Positions 32,920 to 43,059 of a stretch of 64,000 nucleotides of DNA are shown piece after piece. The first letter of the stretch is position 1. The number at the start of each line of letters is the position of its first letter. The stretch is from Peribacillus kribbensis DSM 17871 (GTDB lineage: Bacteria; Bacillota; Bacilli; Bacillales; DSM-1321). The position numbers were made by a program, and so were the translations under genes. Under the pieces are notes generated by a model. That model had not been told where the DNA came from and did not search any database. It worked only from the letters and a program-made list of their open reading frames with translations. The stretch is taken from assembly GCF_000430765.1 (NCBI RefSeq), contig NZ_KE387239.1:243729-307728 (forward strand). The letters run 5' to 3'.

Positions 32920-33002
32920 AAATTGTCTGTTTTCACAAACTTCGCGGGCTTTGGAACAAAAATGAGCCTTTTACAAAAAAATGGTCTCGCCGCCTGTGTT
33001 TC

Positions 33003-33119
33003 TTATCGATTTTTTGTTTTTTGATTGCGGCTTGCCATTTCAACTGTAGGACCTGCGTTTCCTTTGACACTTGCGGCGCTTACACCTGCTTTAGAAGGAT
33101 TCTTCTTGAGTTTTGCCAT
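33003..33119 (-). CDS. YuzL-like small basic protein, 38 aa
   Basis: ATG 33119 is preceded by GAGGGGTGAG. The product, starting MAKLKKNPSKAGVSAASVKG, is basic and disordered-looking and matches my recollection of the YuzL family of bacilli, also encoded beside fadN. Its function is unknown. I reject a longer in-frame start because it lacks a ribosome site. Confidence 0.6.
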   Translation of the reverse strand: MAKLKKNPSKAGVSAASVKGNAGPTVEMASRNQKTKNR

Positions 33120-33296
33120 TGTACTCACCCCTCTACTATCGTGCCCTTCCGTATGGTTTTCTGTTCGTTGAAAGTTTTGTAAAAATGACATTCCGCCCCT
33201 TTTTCAATAAAGTGAAGATTCCCGGTTGCCAAATTTTCAGAAATATTTTATATTTGATGTAAGAGGATTTTTAGGTAAATTTTTTTACAGGAAAAA

Positions 33297-33314
33297 TGAA
33301 TGAGTATTCATTCA
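33297..33314 (+). promoter_or_regulatory. FadR operator of the fad operon
   Basis: TGAATGAGTATTCATTCA is a near-perfect palindrome and matches the Bacillus FadR consensus (TGAATGAATA-N-TCATTCA). It lies 36 bases before the fadN start and just after a TTTACA hexamer (about 33285), so bound repressor would cover the promoter. Long-chain acyl-CoA should relieve it. Confidence 0.85.
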
Positions 33315-33349
33315 AGAATTTTTATTGATAAAAAAAGGGGGATCTTATT

Positions 33350-35734
33350 TTGGCGCGTCAAATAAGAAAAGCGGCTGTTCTTGGCTCAGGGGTGATGGGC
33401 TCGGGAATAGCGGCACATCTTGCAAACATTGGAATTCCAACACTATTACTGGATATTGCTCCTTCAGAGCTGCTTGAACAGGAAGCTAAAAAAGGGCTTT
33501 CCCTAAATGATAAAGAAGTAAAAAACAGATTGAGCAGCGGTGCGCTGCAAAAGCTGTTAAAGCAGAAGCCGGCTCCTCTCACTTCCAAAAAAAATCTTGC
33601 CCTCATTCAAGCTGGGAATTTCGTGGATGATATGCCGAGCCTATCTGAAGTGGACTGGGTCATTGAGGTTGTTGTTGAAAATCTGGAAATAAAGAAAAAA
33701 GTATTTGAGCAGGTCGATAAGTACCGCAAACAGGGAAGCATCGTCAGTTCCAATACATCAGGAATTTCAGTAGAGGCCATGATTGAGGGCCGGACAGACG
33801 ATTTTAAAAAGAACTTCCTGGGTACGCACTTTTTCAATCCTCCACGCTATTTAAAACTGCTGGAAGTTATACCAACTTCCTCAACTGATCAGGAAGTTTT
33901 GGCTTTCATGAAGCAATTTGGCGAGGATGTTCTTGGAAAAGGAGTCGTCGAAGCAAAGGATACACCGAATTTCATTGCAAACCGAATCGGTACGTATGGA
34001 CTGCTGGTGACTGTAAGGGAGATGCTTGAAGGCGGTTATAGCGTCGGTGAGGTGGATTCCATTACAGGACCTATGATCGGCAGGCCGAAAAGCGCTACCT
34101 TCCGGACACTGGATGTTGTCGGACTTGATACCTTTGCCCACGTAGCCAAAAATGTATATGACCAGGTGGAGGGGGAAGAAAAAGAAGTATTCAGAATCCC
34201 TTCGTTCCTGCAGAAGATGCTGAATAACAAGTGGCTTGGAAGTAAATCCGGACAGGGCTTTTTCTTAAAGCAGGGCAAGGAAATCCTTGAACTGGATCCT
34301 GAAACACTTGAGTATATCCCAAGAAAGAAGTTAAAAACTGCGGCAACAGAGTTAAGCAAGCAGGAAAAAGGCACGGCCAATAAATTGAAAGCGCTTGTAT
34401 ATTCAGAAGACCGTGCAGGGAGCCTGTTATGGAAAATCCTGAGTCCAGTTCTGGTTTATTCAGCTGAATTGCTTGGAACGATCGCCGATGATATTACAGC
34501 CATCGATCAAGCCATGAAATGGGGCTTTGGCTGGGATATGGGTCCGTTTGAGGTCTGGGATGCCATCGGGCTTGAAAAGTCTGTGGCTAAAATGGAGGCT
34601 GACGGGCTTACATTGCCGGATTGGGTCAAGAAATTGGCGGAAAGCGGCTCGCCGCAGTTTTATAAGGAAGAAGAAGGACACACGTTATTCTACTTGAACG
34701 GAGAATACCGCGTTCAAGCAGCAAACCCGAAGAACATAAATCTTAAGCAGTATAAAAAGATTCACGGCGTCATTAAAAAGAACAGCGGTGCAAGCCTGAT
34801 CGACCTGGGAGACGGAGTTGCCCTTCTTGAATTCCACTCCCCTAATAATGCGATCGGGCCTGACATCAACCAAATGATCAATTATGCCATTGATGAAGTG
34901 GAAAAGAATTACAAGGGCCTTGTCATAGGGAACCAAGGCAAGAACTTCTGTGTAGGTGCAAATCTCGCCATGATCCTAATGGAAGCCCAGGATGATAATG
35001 TGTATGAGCTTGACATGGTGGTCCGCCATTTCCAGCAGGCCATGATGAAAGTGAAATACAGTGCTAAGCCGGTGGTTGCAGCACCATTTGGAATGACTCT
35101 CGGAGGAGGGGCTGAAGTCTGTCTGCCGGCTGCCAAGGTTCAGGCATCCTCAGAAACGTATATGGGACTGGTTGAAACAGGTGTGGGGCTGATTCCTGGC
35201 GGAGGCGGCAATAAAGAGCTTTATATGAAGCATCTGGATTCCCTGCCGAATGGAATTGACTTTGATCTCCAGAAAGTAGCCAACAAGGTGTTTGAGACCA
35301 TTGCATTGGCGAAAGTCTCCACCTCTGGAGAAGAAGCCAGAGACAATAACTTCCTAGATGATGAAGACGGAGTCAGCGTAAATCCGGATCATCTCATCTA
35401 TGATGCAAAACAGGCAGTGCTGGCATTGAGTGAGGCCGGATATACGCCTCCGGTACGGAAAAAGGTTCCGGTTGTAGGAGAGACCGGGTATGCAGCACTT
35501 CTGCTTGGTGCGGAGGCCATGCATCTTTCAGGCATTATTTCAGAGCATGACCTGAAGATTGCCAAAAAGCTTGCGTTTGTGATTGCTGGAGGAAATATCC
35601 CGTACGGTACAGAAGTGGATGAACAGTATCTGCTGGACCTGGAAAGAGAAGCGTTCTTAAGCCTTGTTGCAGAAGGGAAATCCCAGCAGAGAATGCAGCA
35701 TATGCTTTTGAAAGGAAAGCCGCTTCGCAACTAA
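33350..35734 (+). CDS. fadN: 3-hydroxyacyl-CoA dehydrogenase / enoyl-CoA hydratase FadN
   Basis: A 794-residue multifunctional beta-oxidation enzyme, close to the length of B. subtilis FadN. The N-terminal NAD-binding domain opens with VLGSGVMGSGIAAHLANIGI and includes THFFNPPRYLKLLEVIP. The C-terminal domains follow (KWGFGWDMGPFEVWDAIGLE), and the crotonase-like hydratase part has GNFxxG-like NQGKNFCVGANLAMI and APFGMTLGGGAEVCLPA. The start is TTG 33350 behind AAAAAAGGGGGA. It is the first gene of fadN-fadA-fadE and is preceded by a FadR box. Confidence 0.95.
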   Translation: MARQIRKAAVLGSGVMGSGIAAHLANIGIPTLLLDIAPSELLEQEAKKGLSLNDKEVKNRLSSGALQKLLKQKPAPLTSKKNLALIQAGNFVDDMPSLSEVDWVIEVVVENLEIKKKVFEQVDKYRKQGSIVSSNTSGISVEAMIEGRTDDFKKNFLGTHFFNPPRYLKLLEVIPTSSTDQEVLAFMKQFGEDVLGKGVVEAKDTPNFIANRIGTYGLLVTVREMLEGGYSVGEVDSITGPMIGRPKSATFRTLDVVGLDTFAHVAKNVYDQVEGEEKEVFRIPSFLQKMLNNKWLGSKSGQGFFLKQGKEILELDPETLEYIPRKKLKTAATELSKQEKGTANKLKALVYSEDRAGSLLWKILSPVLVYSAELLGTIADDITAIDQAMKWGFGWDMGPFEVWDAIGLEKSVAKMEADGLTLPDWVKKLAESGSPQFYKEEEGHTLFYLNGEYRVQAANPKNINLKQYKKIHGVIKKNSGASLIDLGDGVALLEFHSPNNAIGPDINQMINYAIDEVEKNYKGLVIGNQGKNFCVGANLAMILMEAQDDNVYELDMVVRHFQQAMMKVKYSAKPVVAAPFGMTLGGGAEVCLPAAKVQASSETYMGLVETGVGLIPGGGGNKELYMKHLDSLPNGIDFDLQKVANKVFETIALAKVSTSGEEARDNNFLDDEDGVSVNPDHLIYDAKQAVLALSEAGYTPPVRKKVPVVGETGYAALLLGAEAMHLSGIISEHDLKIAKKLAFVIAGGNIPYGTEVDEQYLLDLEREAFLSLVAEGKSQQRMQHMLLKGKPLRN

Positions 35735-35759
35735 GAAGCAGTAAATGAGGAGGATTGAA

Positions 35760-36938
35760 ATGAGAGAAGCAGTAATTGTAGCTGGAGCCAGAACAGCAGT
35801 CGGAAAAGCAAAAAAGGGGACGCTGGCCAATGTGCGGCCGGACGACTTAGGTGCGCTGACAGTAAAGGAAACGTTAAAGCGCGCGGGAAACTATGAAGGC
35901 AATATAGATGATTTGATCATTGGATGCTCCATGCCGGAAGCGGAGCAGGGTTTGAATATGGCACGGAATATTGGGGCTCTTGCAGGTCTTCCTCATACAG
36001 TCCCTGCGGTTACAATCAACCGCTACTGCTCCAGCGGCCTTCAGACCATCGCATATGGAGCTGAGCGGATCATGCTCGGACATTCGGACACAGTTATTGC
36101 AGGCGGTGCAGAATCCATGAGCATGGTTCCGATGATGGGCCATGTGACACGGCCGAATATCAAACTTGCCGAATCCGCACCAGAATATTATATGGGTATG
36201 GGGCATACAGCTGAGGAAGTGGCCAAAAAATACGGAATCAGCAGGGAAGACCAGGATGCTTTTGCGGTCAGGAGCCATCAGAAAGCTGCTAAAGCCATTG
36301 CGGAAGGAAAGTTTGAGGACGAAATTGTTCCTGTGGATGTGACTCTCCGCAGTATCGGTGCAGACAATAAGCCGAAGGAAAAGAAGGTTGTTTTTTCTCA
36401 GGATGAGGGGGTCCGCCCGGATACAACAATTAACGTCCTAAGCAAGCTGAGACCGGCATTTAATGTCCGAGGATCGGTTACTGCCGGCAATGCGTCCCAG
36501 ACAAGTGACGGAGCAGCGGCGGTCATGGTCATGGACCGTGACAAGGCATATTCGCTTGGTCTTAAGCCAATGGGCAAATTCCGCTCATTTGCTGTAGCTG
36601 GTGTTCCGCCAGAGGTGATGGGGATCGGTCCCATCGCAGCCATTCCGAAGGCATTGAAGCTTGCAGGCTTGGAGCTCTCTGATATAGGGCTGTTCGAATT
36701 GAATGAAGCCTTCGCATCCCAGTCCATCCAAATCATCCGCGAGCTTGGCCTGAATGAAGAGATTGTCAATGTAAATGGAGGAGCCATTGCTCTTGGCCAT
36801 CCACTTGGCTGTACAGGTGCGAAACTGACGCTTTCTCTTCTTCATGAAATGAAACGGAGAAATCAGCAGTTTGGGATTGTGACAATGTGTATTGGCGGCG
36901 GCATGGGGGCTGCAGGAGTATTTGAACTTTTAGCTTAA
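35760..36938 (+). CDS. fadA: Acetyl-CoA acyltransferase (3-ketoacyl-CoA thiolase) FadA
   Basis: I start at ATG 35760, behind GAGGAGG, giving 392 residues. Thiolase cleaves 3-ketoacyl-CoA with CoA to release acetyl-CoA. The nucleophilic Cys lies in [20 protein letters not shown] (near residue 91), the His in [17 protein letters not shown], and the second Cys in [14 protein letters not shown]. It follows fadN by 25 bases and precedes fadE by 32, so all three share the FadR-controlled transcript. Confidence 0.96.
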   Translation: MREAVIVAGARTAVGKAKKGTLANVRPDDLGALTVKETLKRAGNYEGNIDDLIIGCSMPEAEQGLNMARNIGALAGLPHTVPAVTINRYCSSGLQTIAYGAERIMLGHSDTVIAGGAESMSMVPMMGHVTRPNIKLAESAPEYYMGMGHTAEEVAKKYGISREDQDAFAVRSHQKAAKAIAEGKFEDEIVPVDVTLRSIGADNKPKEKKVVFSQDEGVRPDTTINVLSKLRPAFNVRGSVTAGNASQTSDGAAAVMVMDRDKAYSLGLKPMGKFRSFAVAGVPPEVMGIGPIAAIPKALKLAGLELSDIGLFELNEAFASQSIQIIRELGLNEEIVNVNGGAIALGHPLGCTGAKLTLSLLHEMKRRNQQFGIVTMCIGGGMGAAGVFELLA

Positions 36939-36970
36939 TAATAAAAGGAAAAGTGGAGAGGAGAAGGAAA

Positions 36971-38758
36971 ATGAGCGTAAATCAAACACCAGAAGCTGTT
37001 AAAGGTGGAAGTTTTTTAATAGACGATATTTCTTATGAGCGTGTGTTTACTCCGGAGGATTTTACAGATGAGCAGATTATGATTGCTAAAACCACGGAGG
37101 AGTTTGTAGCAAATGAGGTCCTTCCGGTTGTGGAAAATCTGGAAAATCATGAATTTGAACATTCTGTAAGGCTTTTGAAGGAAGCTGGGGAAATCGGCCT
37201 TTTGGGCGCGGATGTGCCGGAGGAGTACGGCGGTCTTGGTCTTGATAAAGTCAGCTCCGCACTGATTGCTGAAAGAATGTCCCGGGCAGGCGGCTTCTCC
37301 ATCTCCCACGGAGCCCACGTAGGAATCGGATCATTGCCGATCGTCCTTTTCGGCAATGAAGAGCAGAAGCAAAAATACCTTCCTGTCCTTGCTACAGGGG
37401 AAAAGCTTGCTGCATATGCATTGACTGAGCCAGGTTCAGGATCTGATGCGCTGGGAGCAAAAACAACAGCAAAATTGAACGCGGAAGGCACACATTATGT
37501 GCTTAATGGAGAAAAACAGTGGATTACGAATGCAGGATTTGCAGATGTATTTGTCGTCTATGCAAAAATCGACGGTGAACACTTCTCTGCCTTCATTGTG
37601 GAGCGTGAATTCCCTGGAGTCTCAACCGGGGCAGAGGAAAAGAAAATGGGAATCAAGAGCTCTTCCACACGAACACTCATCCTCCAGGATGCCCAGGTAC
37701 CGAAAGAAAATTTATTGGGTGAAGCAGGCAGAGGGCATGTGATTGCCTTCAATATTTTGAATATTGGCCGCTATAAGCTGGGGGTAGGCGCTGTCGGAGG
37801 ATCCAAGCGTGCGTTTGAACTCACTGTACAATATGCGAACCAGCGCCAGCAGTTTAAGACGCCGATCTCTTCCTTTAATCTGACTAGAGAGAAGCTTGCA
37901 ACCATGGCGGCGAAGACGTACGCTGCAGAAAGCTCTGTGTGGCGTACGGTCGGCCTCTTTGAAGACCGCATGAGCAGGCTGTCAGAGGAAGAGGTTAAGA
38001 ACGGAAAGGCTGTTGCAGACTCTATCGCAGAATATGCAATTGAGTGCTCCCTGAATAAATTCTTCGCTACAGAAGTCCTTGATTATCTAGTGGATGAAGG
38101 CGTACAGATCCATGGCGGATACGGGTTCATGGCTGAGTATGAAATTGAGCGTGCATACCGCGACTCCAGGATCAACCGGATCTTTGAAGGAACCAATGAA
38201 ATCAACCGCCTGCTTGTGCCTGGTACTTATATTCGAAAAGCGATGAAAGGTGAGCTTCCGCTATTCCAAAAAGCCCAGGCCCTTCAGGAAGAGCTTATGA
38301 TGATGATGCCGGAGGAGCCGGGTGACGAGCCGCTGGCACAGGAAAAATACTTGGTTGGAAATGCTAAGAAGATCGGCCTCCTTGCTGCAGGTCTGGCTGC
38401 ACAGAAATATGGAAAGGCTCTTGAGAAGGAACAAGAAATCTTAGTGAATATTGCTGATATCATTTCACTTGGATATGCAATGGAATCAGCAGTGCTGCGA
38501 ACTGAAAAGGCCATTGCAAAATCCGGAGCTGAGAAGAACAGCCAGAAGCTGCTGTATACACAGATTTTCTGCCAGGAAGCATTCAATCTGATTGAACAGC
38601 ATGCAAAGGAAACACTGGTTGCTGTGGAACAGGGAGATTCCTTGAGAATGCTGATTTCCGCTCTGCGTAAATTAACAAGGCATACACCGATCAATGTCAT
38701 TGCCAAAAAGCGTGAAGCAGCTGAAAAGCTTGTAGAAGCAGAAAAATATATCGTATGA
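36971..38758 (+). CDS. fadE: Acyl-CoA dehydrogenase FadE
   Basis: The 595-residue flavoprotein (ATG 36971 behind GGAGAAGGA) introduces the 2,3 double bond in acyl-CoA. The acyl-CoA dehydrogenase core shows [55 protein letters not shown] and [14 protein letters not shown], and a helical C-terminal extension (about 430-595) typical of the long Bacillus FadE/YusJ type. It ends the operon, with a terminator immediately after. Confidence 0.96.
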   Translation: MSVNQTPEAVKGGSFLIDDISYERVFTPEDFTDEQIMIAKTTEEFVANEVLPVVENLENHEFEHSVRLLKEAGEIGLLGADVPEEYGGLGLDKVSSALIAERMSRAGGFSISHGAHVGIGSLPIVLFGNEEQKQKYLPVLATGEKLAAYALTEPGSGSDALGAKTTAKLNAEGTHYVLNGEKQWITNAGFADVFVVYAKIDGEHFSAFIVEREFPGVSTGAEEKKMGIKSSSTRTLILQDAQVPKENLLGEAGRGHVIAFNILNIGRYKLGVGAVGGSKRAFELTVQYANQRQQFKTPISSFNLTREKLATMAAKTYAAESSVWRTVGLFEDRMSRLSEEEVKNGKAVADSIAEYAIECSLNKFFATEVLDYLVDEGVQIHGGYGFMAEYEIERAYRDSRINRIFEGTNEINRLLVPGTYIRKAMKGELPLFQKAQALQEELMMMMPEEPGDEPLAQEKYLVGNAKKIGLLAAGLAAQKYGKALEKEQEILVNIADIISLGYAMESAVLRTEKAIAKSGAEKNSQKLLYTQIFCQEAFNLIEQHAKETLVAVEQGDSLRMLISALRKLTRHTPINVIAKKREAAEKLVEAEKYIV

Positions 38759-38764
38759 TGACAC

Positions 38765-38799
38765 AGGGAACCCTTTGATGACAGGGTTCCCTTAGTTTT
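38765..38799 (+). terminator. Terminator of the fadNAE operon
   Basis: AGGGAACCCT (38765-38774) pairs with AGGGTTCCCT (38783-38792), followed by a T-rich stretch. Confidence 0.8.
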
Positions 38800-38891
38800 G
38801 CCGGACAAACCGCTGTCCTTTTCCGCCTTTTTATGGAAAAATGGATGAGAGTGCGGAAGATGGTTCATACTTATCAAACCGAGGTGATGAA

Positions 38892-39266
38892 ATGGCAGAA
38901 ATCAGCGAAAGCAGCCTGACGTTTTACTGGTATCCAAAATGCGGGACCTGCCGTAAAGCAAAGAAGTGGCTGGATGAGCATTGCATATCGTATGTGGAAA
39001 AGCATATTGTAGAGGAACCGCCGTCCAAAGAGCAGATTGAGGATCTGCATAAAAAGAGCGGACTAGAACTGAAAAAATTCTTTAATACAAGTGGAATGAA
39101 GTATAAAGAGCTTGGTTTAAAGGATACAGTTAAGACCGCTTCTGAAACGGAGCTTTATGAACTGCTGGCCTCTGATGGGATGCTGCTGAAAAGACCCATC
39201 CTGACAGATGGAAGCAGGGTTACCGTGGGATTTAAAGAAGAGGATTTTGAAAAAATGTGGCTTTAA
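38892..39266 (+). CDS. Spx/MgsR-type ArsC-like protein (YusI-like)
   Basis: ATG 38892 follows GAGGTGATG and gives 124 residues. The fold is arsenate-reductase-like thioredoxin, with the redox motif in YWYPKCGTCRKAKKWL (CxxC near residues 17-20) and RPILTDGSRVTVGFKEEDF near the end. Members include Spx and MgsR regulators and uncharacterised YusI/YffB proteins. Position between fadE and gcvH is that of B. subtilis yusI. Reductase or transcription-related function is undecided. Confidence 0.87.
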   Translation: MAEISESSLTFYWYPKCGTCRKAKKWLDEHCISYVEKHIVEEPPSKEQIEDLHKKSGLELKKFFNTSGMKYKELGLKDTVKTASETELYELLASDGMLLKRPILTDGSRVTVGFKEEDFEKMWL

Positions 39267-39366
39267 GAATTTGTACATAGGCATGGCCATTTCTATTATG
39301 TTAATATTGAAAATATAGAAAAAATATCGATATGGGGTCATGTCTCATACATATGGAGGGAATACG

Positions 39367-39750
39367 ATGAATACACCAAAGGATTTACGTTATTCTGAAG
39401 AACACGAATGGGTTAAAATAGAAGGAGAACAAGTCCGCATAGGAATTACGGATTTTGCTCAGTCTGAATTAGGCGATATCGTGTTTGTTGAGCTTCCAGA
39501 GCCAGGAACTGAAATTCAGGCAAACGAGCCATTTGGCAGCGTTGAGTCTGTAAAAACAGTTTCGGAGCTTTATGCGCCTATCAGCGGTAAAATTGTTGAA
39601 GTGAATGAAGAACTAAGCGACAGCCCTGAATTCGTGAATGAATCTCCATATGAGAAAGCATGGATGGTCGTCATCGAGCCATCAGATGCGGCTGAAGCTG
39701 AAAAATTAATGGATGCAGAAGCATACGCAGCCATGATAAGTGAAGACTGA
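39367..39750 (+). CDS. gcvH: Glycine cleavage system H protein
   Basis: ATG 39367 follows GGAGGGAA; 127 residues. GcvH carries a lipoyl group and shuttles the aminomethyl moiety in glycine cleavage; in bacilli it also relays octanoate for lipoate assembly. The lipoylation lysine is Lys63 in [18 protein letters not shown]. The fold is otherwise standard ([12 protein letters not shown] at the start). No other gcv gene is nearby, as in B. subtilis, where gcvH also sits in the yus block. Confidence 0.96.
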   Translation: MNTPKDLRYSEEHEWVKIEGEQVRIGITDFAQSELGDIVFVELPEPGTEIQANEPFGSVESVKTVSELYAPISGKIVEVNEELSDSPEFVNESPYEKAWMVVIEPSDAAEAEKLMDAEAYAAMISED

Positions 39751-39955
39751 TTAATTTCGAAGGCTCAATAGTTTGGGCCTTCTTTTGTTTAATATTGTAA
39801 AGTAAGAATTATCTAATTTGCCCATAACATATTCCGGATGCAGAAGTTTTTAATCTGTGTTTAAGGGAAAAGTAAAGACAATTCATACATTTACTCTCAT
39901 ATGTTAACTTGAGCACTTTTCTATATAATAGACTAATCAGCCCAGGGTGATGAAA

Positions 39956-40324
39956 ATGGAAATTGGACAAATTGAAAAGGTTATAATAGTGGAAGGAACC
40001 TCCGACAAGAAAAAGGTAAAGGGAGTTCTTAAGGATCCAGTGGATATTATCTGCACGAATGGAACAATTTCAATTTCTAAGCTTGAAGAGATTATGGATG
40101 AGCATTATGGGAAGGAAGTATATATACTTGTTGATGCCGATGAAGCAGGGGAAAAGCTCAGAAAACAGTTCAAGAGAGAATATCCTGAGGCCATTCACCT
40201 GTACATTGATAAAGCATACAGGGAAGTAGAAAATGCTCCTGCTCATCATATTGCAACTGTGCTGCTGAGTGCTAATATAGATGTGAACGCTGAATATTTA
40301 GAGCAAAGGATGTACAATGGGTAA
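39956..40324 (+). CDS. Toprim-domain protein (YusF-like)
   Basis: I choose ATG 39956, leaving AGGGTGA as ribosome site; GTG 39947 and ATG 39950 are alternatives. The 122-residue protein is a stand-alone Toprim domain: catalytic Glu in VIIVEGTSDKKKV and the DxD in YILVDADEAGEKLRKQF. Related domains occur in RNase M5 and primases. The position after gcvH matches yusF. Its stop overlaps the start of the thioredoxin-like gene by one base, so the two are coupled. Its substrate is unknown. Confidence 0.85.
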   Translation: MEIGQIEKVIIVEGTSDKKKVKGVLKDPVDIICTNGTISISKLEEIMDEHYGKEVYILVDADEAGEKLRKQFKREYPEAIHLYIDKAYREVENAPAHHIATVLLSANIDVNAEYLEQRMYNG

Positions 40325-40632
40325 TGAACGACTGGAATAAACATGAATTTTCGGAAGCAGTAGAAGCACAAAAGACCTTTTGCTTTTACTTATACACGCC
40401 TCTTTGCGGGACCTGCCAGGTAGCCTCTAAGATGCTGGGGGTAATCGAAACATTACTGCCTCGTCTGCTCCTGGGCAAGGCTAACCTGAACTATACAAAA
40501 GAAATTGCGGGAGCATATAAAATAGAGAGTGTTCCCTGCCTGTTAACATTTAAAGAGGGAAAGTTGATTCAAAAGACATATGCTTTTCATTCTGTTACAC
40601 ATTTATACGAGGATCTAAGGAAACTCGCTTGA
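40324..40632 (+). CDS. Thioredoxin-like protein (YusE-like)
   Basis: A 102-residue thioredoxin-fold protein with the active site YTPLCGTCQVASKML (CGTC near residues 28-31) and the cis-proline loop KIESVPCLLTFKEGKL. No signal peptide, so cytoplasmic. It overlaps the Toprim gene by one base (TAATG) and is followed by a terminator. Gene order corresponds to yusE-yusF of B. subtilis. The partner protein is not known. Confidence 0.82.
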   Translation: MNDWNKHEFSEAVEAQKTFCFYLYTPLCGTCQVASKMLGVIETLLPRLLLGKANLNYTKEIAGAYKIESVPCLLTFKEGKLIQKTYAFHSVTHLYEDLRKLA

Positions 40633-40659
40633 AACACCCGCTATGGGTGTTTTTATTTT
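40632..40659 (+). terminator. Terminator
   Basis: AAACACCC (40632-40639) pairs with GGGTGTTT (40645-40652) and T follows. Confidence 0.75.
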
Positions 40660-40735
40660 CCCTGCACTAACCAAATAGAATTTCATACATATAGAAGAAA
40701 GGTGGAAAATAAATCTGAATTTTTAAAATATATTA

Positions 40736-40785
40736 TTGATGTTTGGATTTCCCTGTGTTATATTCCTATTAATTCCATAGGAATT
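40736..40785 (+). promoter_or_regulatory. metY promoter with overlapping palindromic operator
   Basis: TTGATG (40736-40741) and TATATT (40759-40764) are 17 bases apart. The palindrome AATTCC-ATA-GGAATT (40771-40785) covers the expected transcription start. The GGAATT element resembles the core of CymR sites, the Bacillus cysteine-metabolism repressor; this attribution is inference. No S-box is present in this leader. Confidence 0.65.
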
Positions 40786-40808
40786 ATTAAATTAAAGGAG
40801 TGGGATGA

Positions 40809-42128
40809 ATGAGCGAGAACCTGCACTTTGAGACATTGAGCATCCATGGCGGATTAAAAAAAGATTCGATAACGGGAGCAAGAGCTGTTCCCATTTATCA
40901 GAACAATGCCTACTTATTTAAGGACACGGAGCATGCGGCCAACTTATTCGGTCTGAAGGAAGAAGGCTATATTTATACCCGGATTCATAATCCGACTGTT
41001 TCTGTTTTCGAAGAAAGAGTGGCTCTCCTCGAAGGCGGGATTGGAGCTCTAGCAGCAGCGAGCGGCATGGCTGCCATTACTCTGGCTGTCCTGAACCTTG
41101 CAGGGGCAGGTGACGAAATCGTGTCATCTTCGACTCTTTATGGAGGAACCTACAATCTATTTGCCAATACACTCCCCAAATATGGAATAAAGGTACGATT
41201 TGTGGATGGCGATGATCCGGAAAATTTCCGTGCAGCCATTCGGGATAATACAAAGGCAGTCTTTGCTGAAACAATTGGAAATCCAAGCCTTTCTGTTCTG
41301 GATATTGAGAGAACAGCAGAAATTGCCCATGAAGCAGGCATACCATTTATAGTCGATAATACCTTTGCCACCCCGTATCTATGCCGTCCCATTGAATTCG
41401 GAGCAGATATTGTGGTGCACTCTGCTACCAAATGGCTGCTTGGAAATGGCACCACCCTGGGAGGCATCATTGTCGATGGAGGAAAGTTTGACTGGAATTC
41501 CAAGAAATTCCCGGAGTTCACCACTCCTGATCCCAGCTATAACAATTTAGTCTATAGTGAAGCACTTGGATCAGCCGCCTACATAGCCAAAGCAAGAGTG
41601 CAGCTTCTCAGAGACCTGGGTCCGGCCTTAAGCCCCCATAATGCTTTCCAATTCGCACTCGGTCTTGAAACCCTCCATGTCAGGATGAAGGAGCACATTG
41701 CCAATACAAAAAAAGTGGTTTCATATTTAAAACAGCACCCTGCCGTAGAATGGGTTTCTTATCCCGGAGATGAATCCCATCCAGCTAAGAACCTCGCAGA
41801 TAAATATCTCCCAAAAGGTGCAGGCGCTGTCGTGATCTTCGGCATCAAAGGAGGAAGAGAAGCGGGTGCCCGCTTAATTAACTCTGTAGAGCTCTGGTCA
41901 CACGTAGCAAATGTCGGAGACGCCAAAAGCCTCATCATCCACCCGGCAAGCACCACCCACCAGCAGCTGGGGAAAGAAGATCTAGAAGCCTCCGGAGTAA
42001 CCGAAGACCTCGTCCGGATCTCAGTAGGAATCGAAAACCACCAAGACCTCATCAACGACCTCGAACAAGCCATAAAAAAAGCGACGGGGGTGACAAGTAA
42101 AGCGGAAAGCGGTGCCTTCCAGATCTAA
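40809..42128 (+). CDS. metY: O-acetylhomoserine sulfhydrylase / aminocarboxypropyltransferase
   Basis: A 439-residue PLP enzyme of the Cys/Met metabolism family that makes homocysteine from O-acetylhomoserine and sulfide. Signature parts: [60 protein letters not shown] and the PLP lysine Lys208 in [18 protein letters not shown]. The length and [18 protein letters not shown] favour MetY over MetB/MetC. Its last eight or so residues are encoded by a dispersed repeat that begins inside the gene, so the native C-terminus may have been altered. Confidence 0.9.
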   Translation: MSENLHFETLSIHGGLKKDSITGARAVPIYQNNAYLFKDTEHAANLFGLKEEGYIYTRIHNPTVSVFEERVALLEGGIGALAAASGMAAITLAVLNLAGAGDEIVSSSTLYGGTYNLFANTLPKYGIKVRFVDGDDPENFRAAIRDNTKAVFAETIGNPSLSVLDIERTAEIAHEAGIPFIVDNTFATPYLCRPIEFGADIVVHSATKWLLGNGTTLGGIIVDGGKFDWNSKKFPEFTTPDPSYNNLVYSEALGSAAYIAKARVQLLRDLGPALSPHNAFQFALGLETLHVRMKEHIANTKKVVSYLKQHPAVEWVSYPGDESHPAKNLADKYLPKGAGAVVIFGIKGGREAGARLINSVELWSHVANVGDAKSLIIHPASTTHQQLGKEDLEASGVTEDLVRISVGIENHQDLINDLEQAIKKATGVTSKAESGAFQI

Positions 42129-42325
42129 AATTATTGGGCGAACCATGTATAGTCTAGATATATTGGAAAATGAACCTAATTAGGAAGGAAGAGGCCCGAC
42201 AAGCATAAGACGAGCAGGCCGTGGGAAGCGGTTTTCTTCCCATGGACTGATTGGCTTATGACTCGAGGGTCTCAGCTTGGAGCTGGAACGGAGTAAAGCG
42301 GAGGACGGTGCTTTTCAAATATAAC
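42097..42325 (+). repeat. Dispersed hairpin repeat, copy 4
   Basis: Starts within metY with AAAGCGGAAAGCGGTGCC, continues with CGACAAGCATAAGACGAGCA, a GGGAAG...CTTCCC hairpin and TGATTGGCTTATGACTCGAG, and closes with AAAGCGGAGGACGGTGC. Same module order and orientation as copy 1 behind pabBC. Confidence 0.8.
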
Positions 42326-42355
42326 GAAATTGAGGCAGGATGTTCAGGGTCAATC

Positions 42356-42797
42356 TGTCCGAGTAGATCTGCCTTCGGACAACTTTGAGATGATTCCAAG
42401 ATAACCTGTCCGAAGTGGGTCTGTGTTCGGACAACTTCCGGATGAATCCAAGCCAACTTGTCCGAAGTGGGTCTGTGTTCGGACAACTTCCGGATGAATC
42501 CAAGCCAACTTGTCCGAAGTGGGCCTGTGTTCGGACAACTTCCGGATGAATCCAAGCTAACTTGTCCGAAGTGAGTCTGTGTTCGGACAGTTTCAGATGA
42601 TTCCAAGATAACCTGTCCGAAGTGGGTCTGTGTTCGGACAACTTTCAGATGAATCCAAGCCAACCTGTCCGAAGTAGGTCCGTGTTTGGACAACTTTGAG
42701 AAGAATCCCACCCAACCTGTCCGAAGTGGGGTTTGTGTTCGGACAGGTTTCAGATGATTCCATCCCAACCTGTCCGAAGAGGGTCTGCCTTCGAATA
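42356..42797 (+). repeat. Tandem 52-bp hairpin repeat, 9 units
   Basis: TGTCCGA recurs at 42356, 42407, 42459, 42511, 42563, 42614, 42666, 42718 and 42771, a period of 51-53 bases. Each unit has the palindrome TGTCCGAA...TTCGGACA around a GTGGGTCTG-like loop and a linker such as AACTTCCGGATGAATCCAAG. The whole stretch 42129-43059 holds only repeats and the metNPQ promoter. Long reverse-strand frames across the array are by-products of the repeat. Confidence 0.9.
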
Positions 42798-42971
42798 TCA
42801 AGCTCTCACCATCCAAAAACTGTGCAAAGTAAAAAAAATAATAGGCAAAGCTTCCATAAGGCAGCTCTTTTAAGCGGCTAAAATCCCACTAGCCGCTTTA
42901 TTTACTTGTGCAATGATGTGTCTCCTGCAAAATAGCCTTTAAAATATTTTTAAAAATAAAAAATTTTATTA

Positions 42972-43000
42972 TTGACGACAGGTAAGTAAAATGCTAGAAT
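42972..43000 (+). promoter_or_regulatory. Sigma-A promoter of metNPQ
   Basis: TTGACG (42972-42977), 17-base spacer, TAGAAT (42995-43000), 60 bases before the riboswitch. Confidence 0.85.
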
Positions 43001-43059
43001 CTCATTTATGTGATCCGATTTTGCTATTATACGATAATAATTGAATATACGATTGATTG

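Noticed and set aside
42356-42797. CRISPR array
   Set aside because: Unit-to-unit sequence is similar throughout, so there are no unique spacers, the palindrome is long, and no cas genes are present.
42256-42816. Minus-strand frame of 186 codons with repeated VRTQTHFGQV-like peptides
   Set aside because: It lies wholly in the 52-bp tandem hairpin array; the three reading frames all stay open because of the repeat, and there is no ribosome site.
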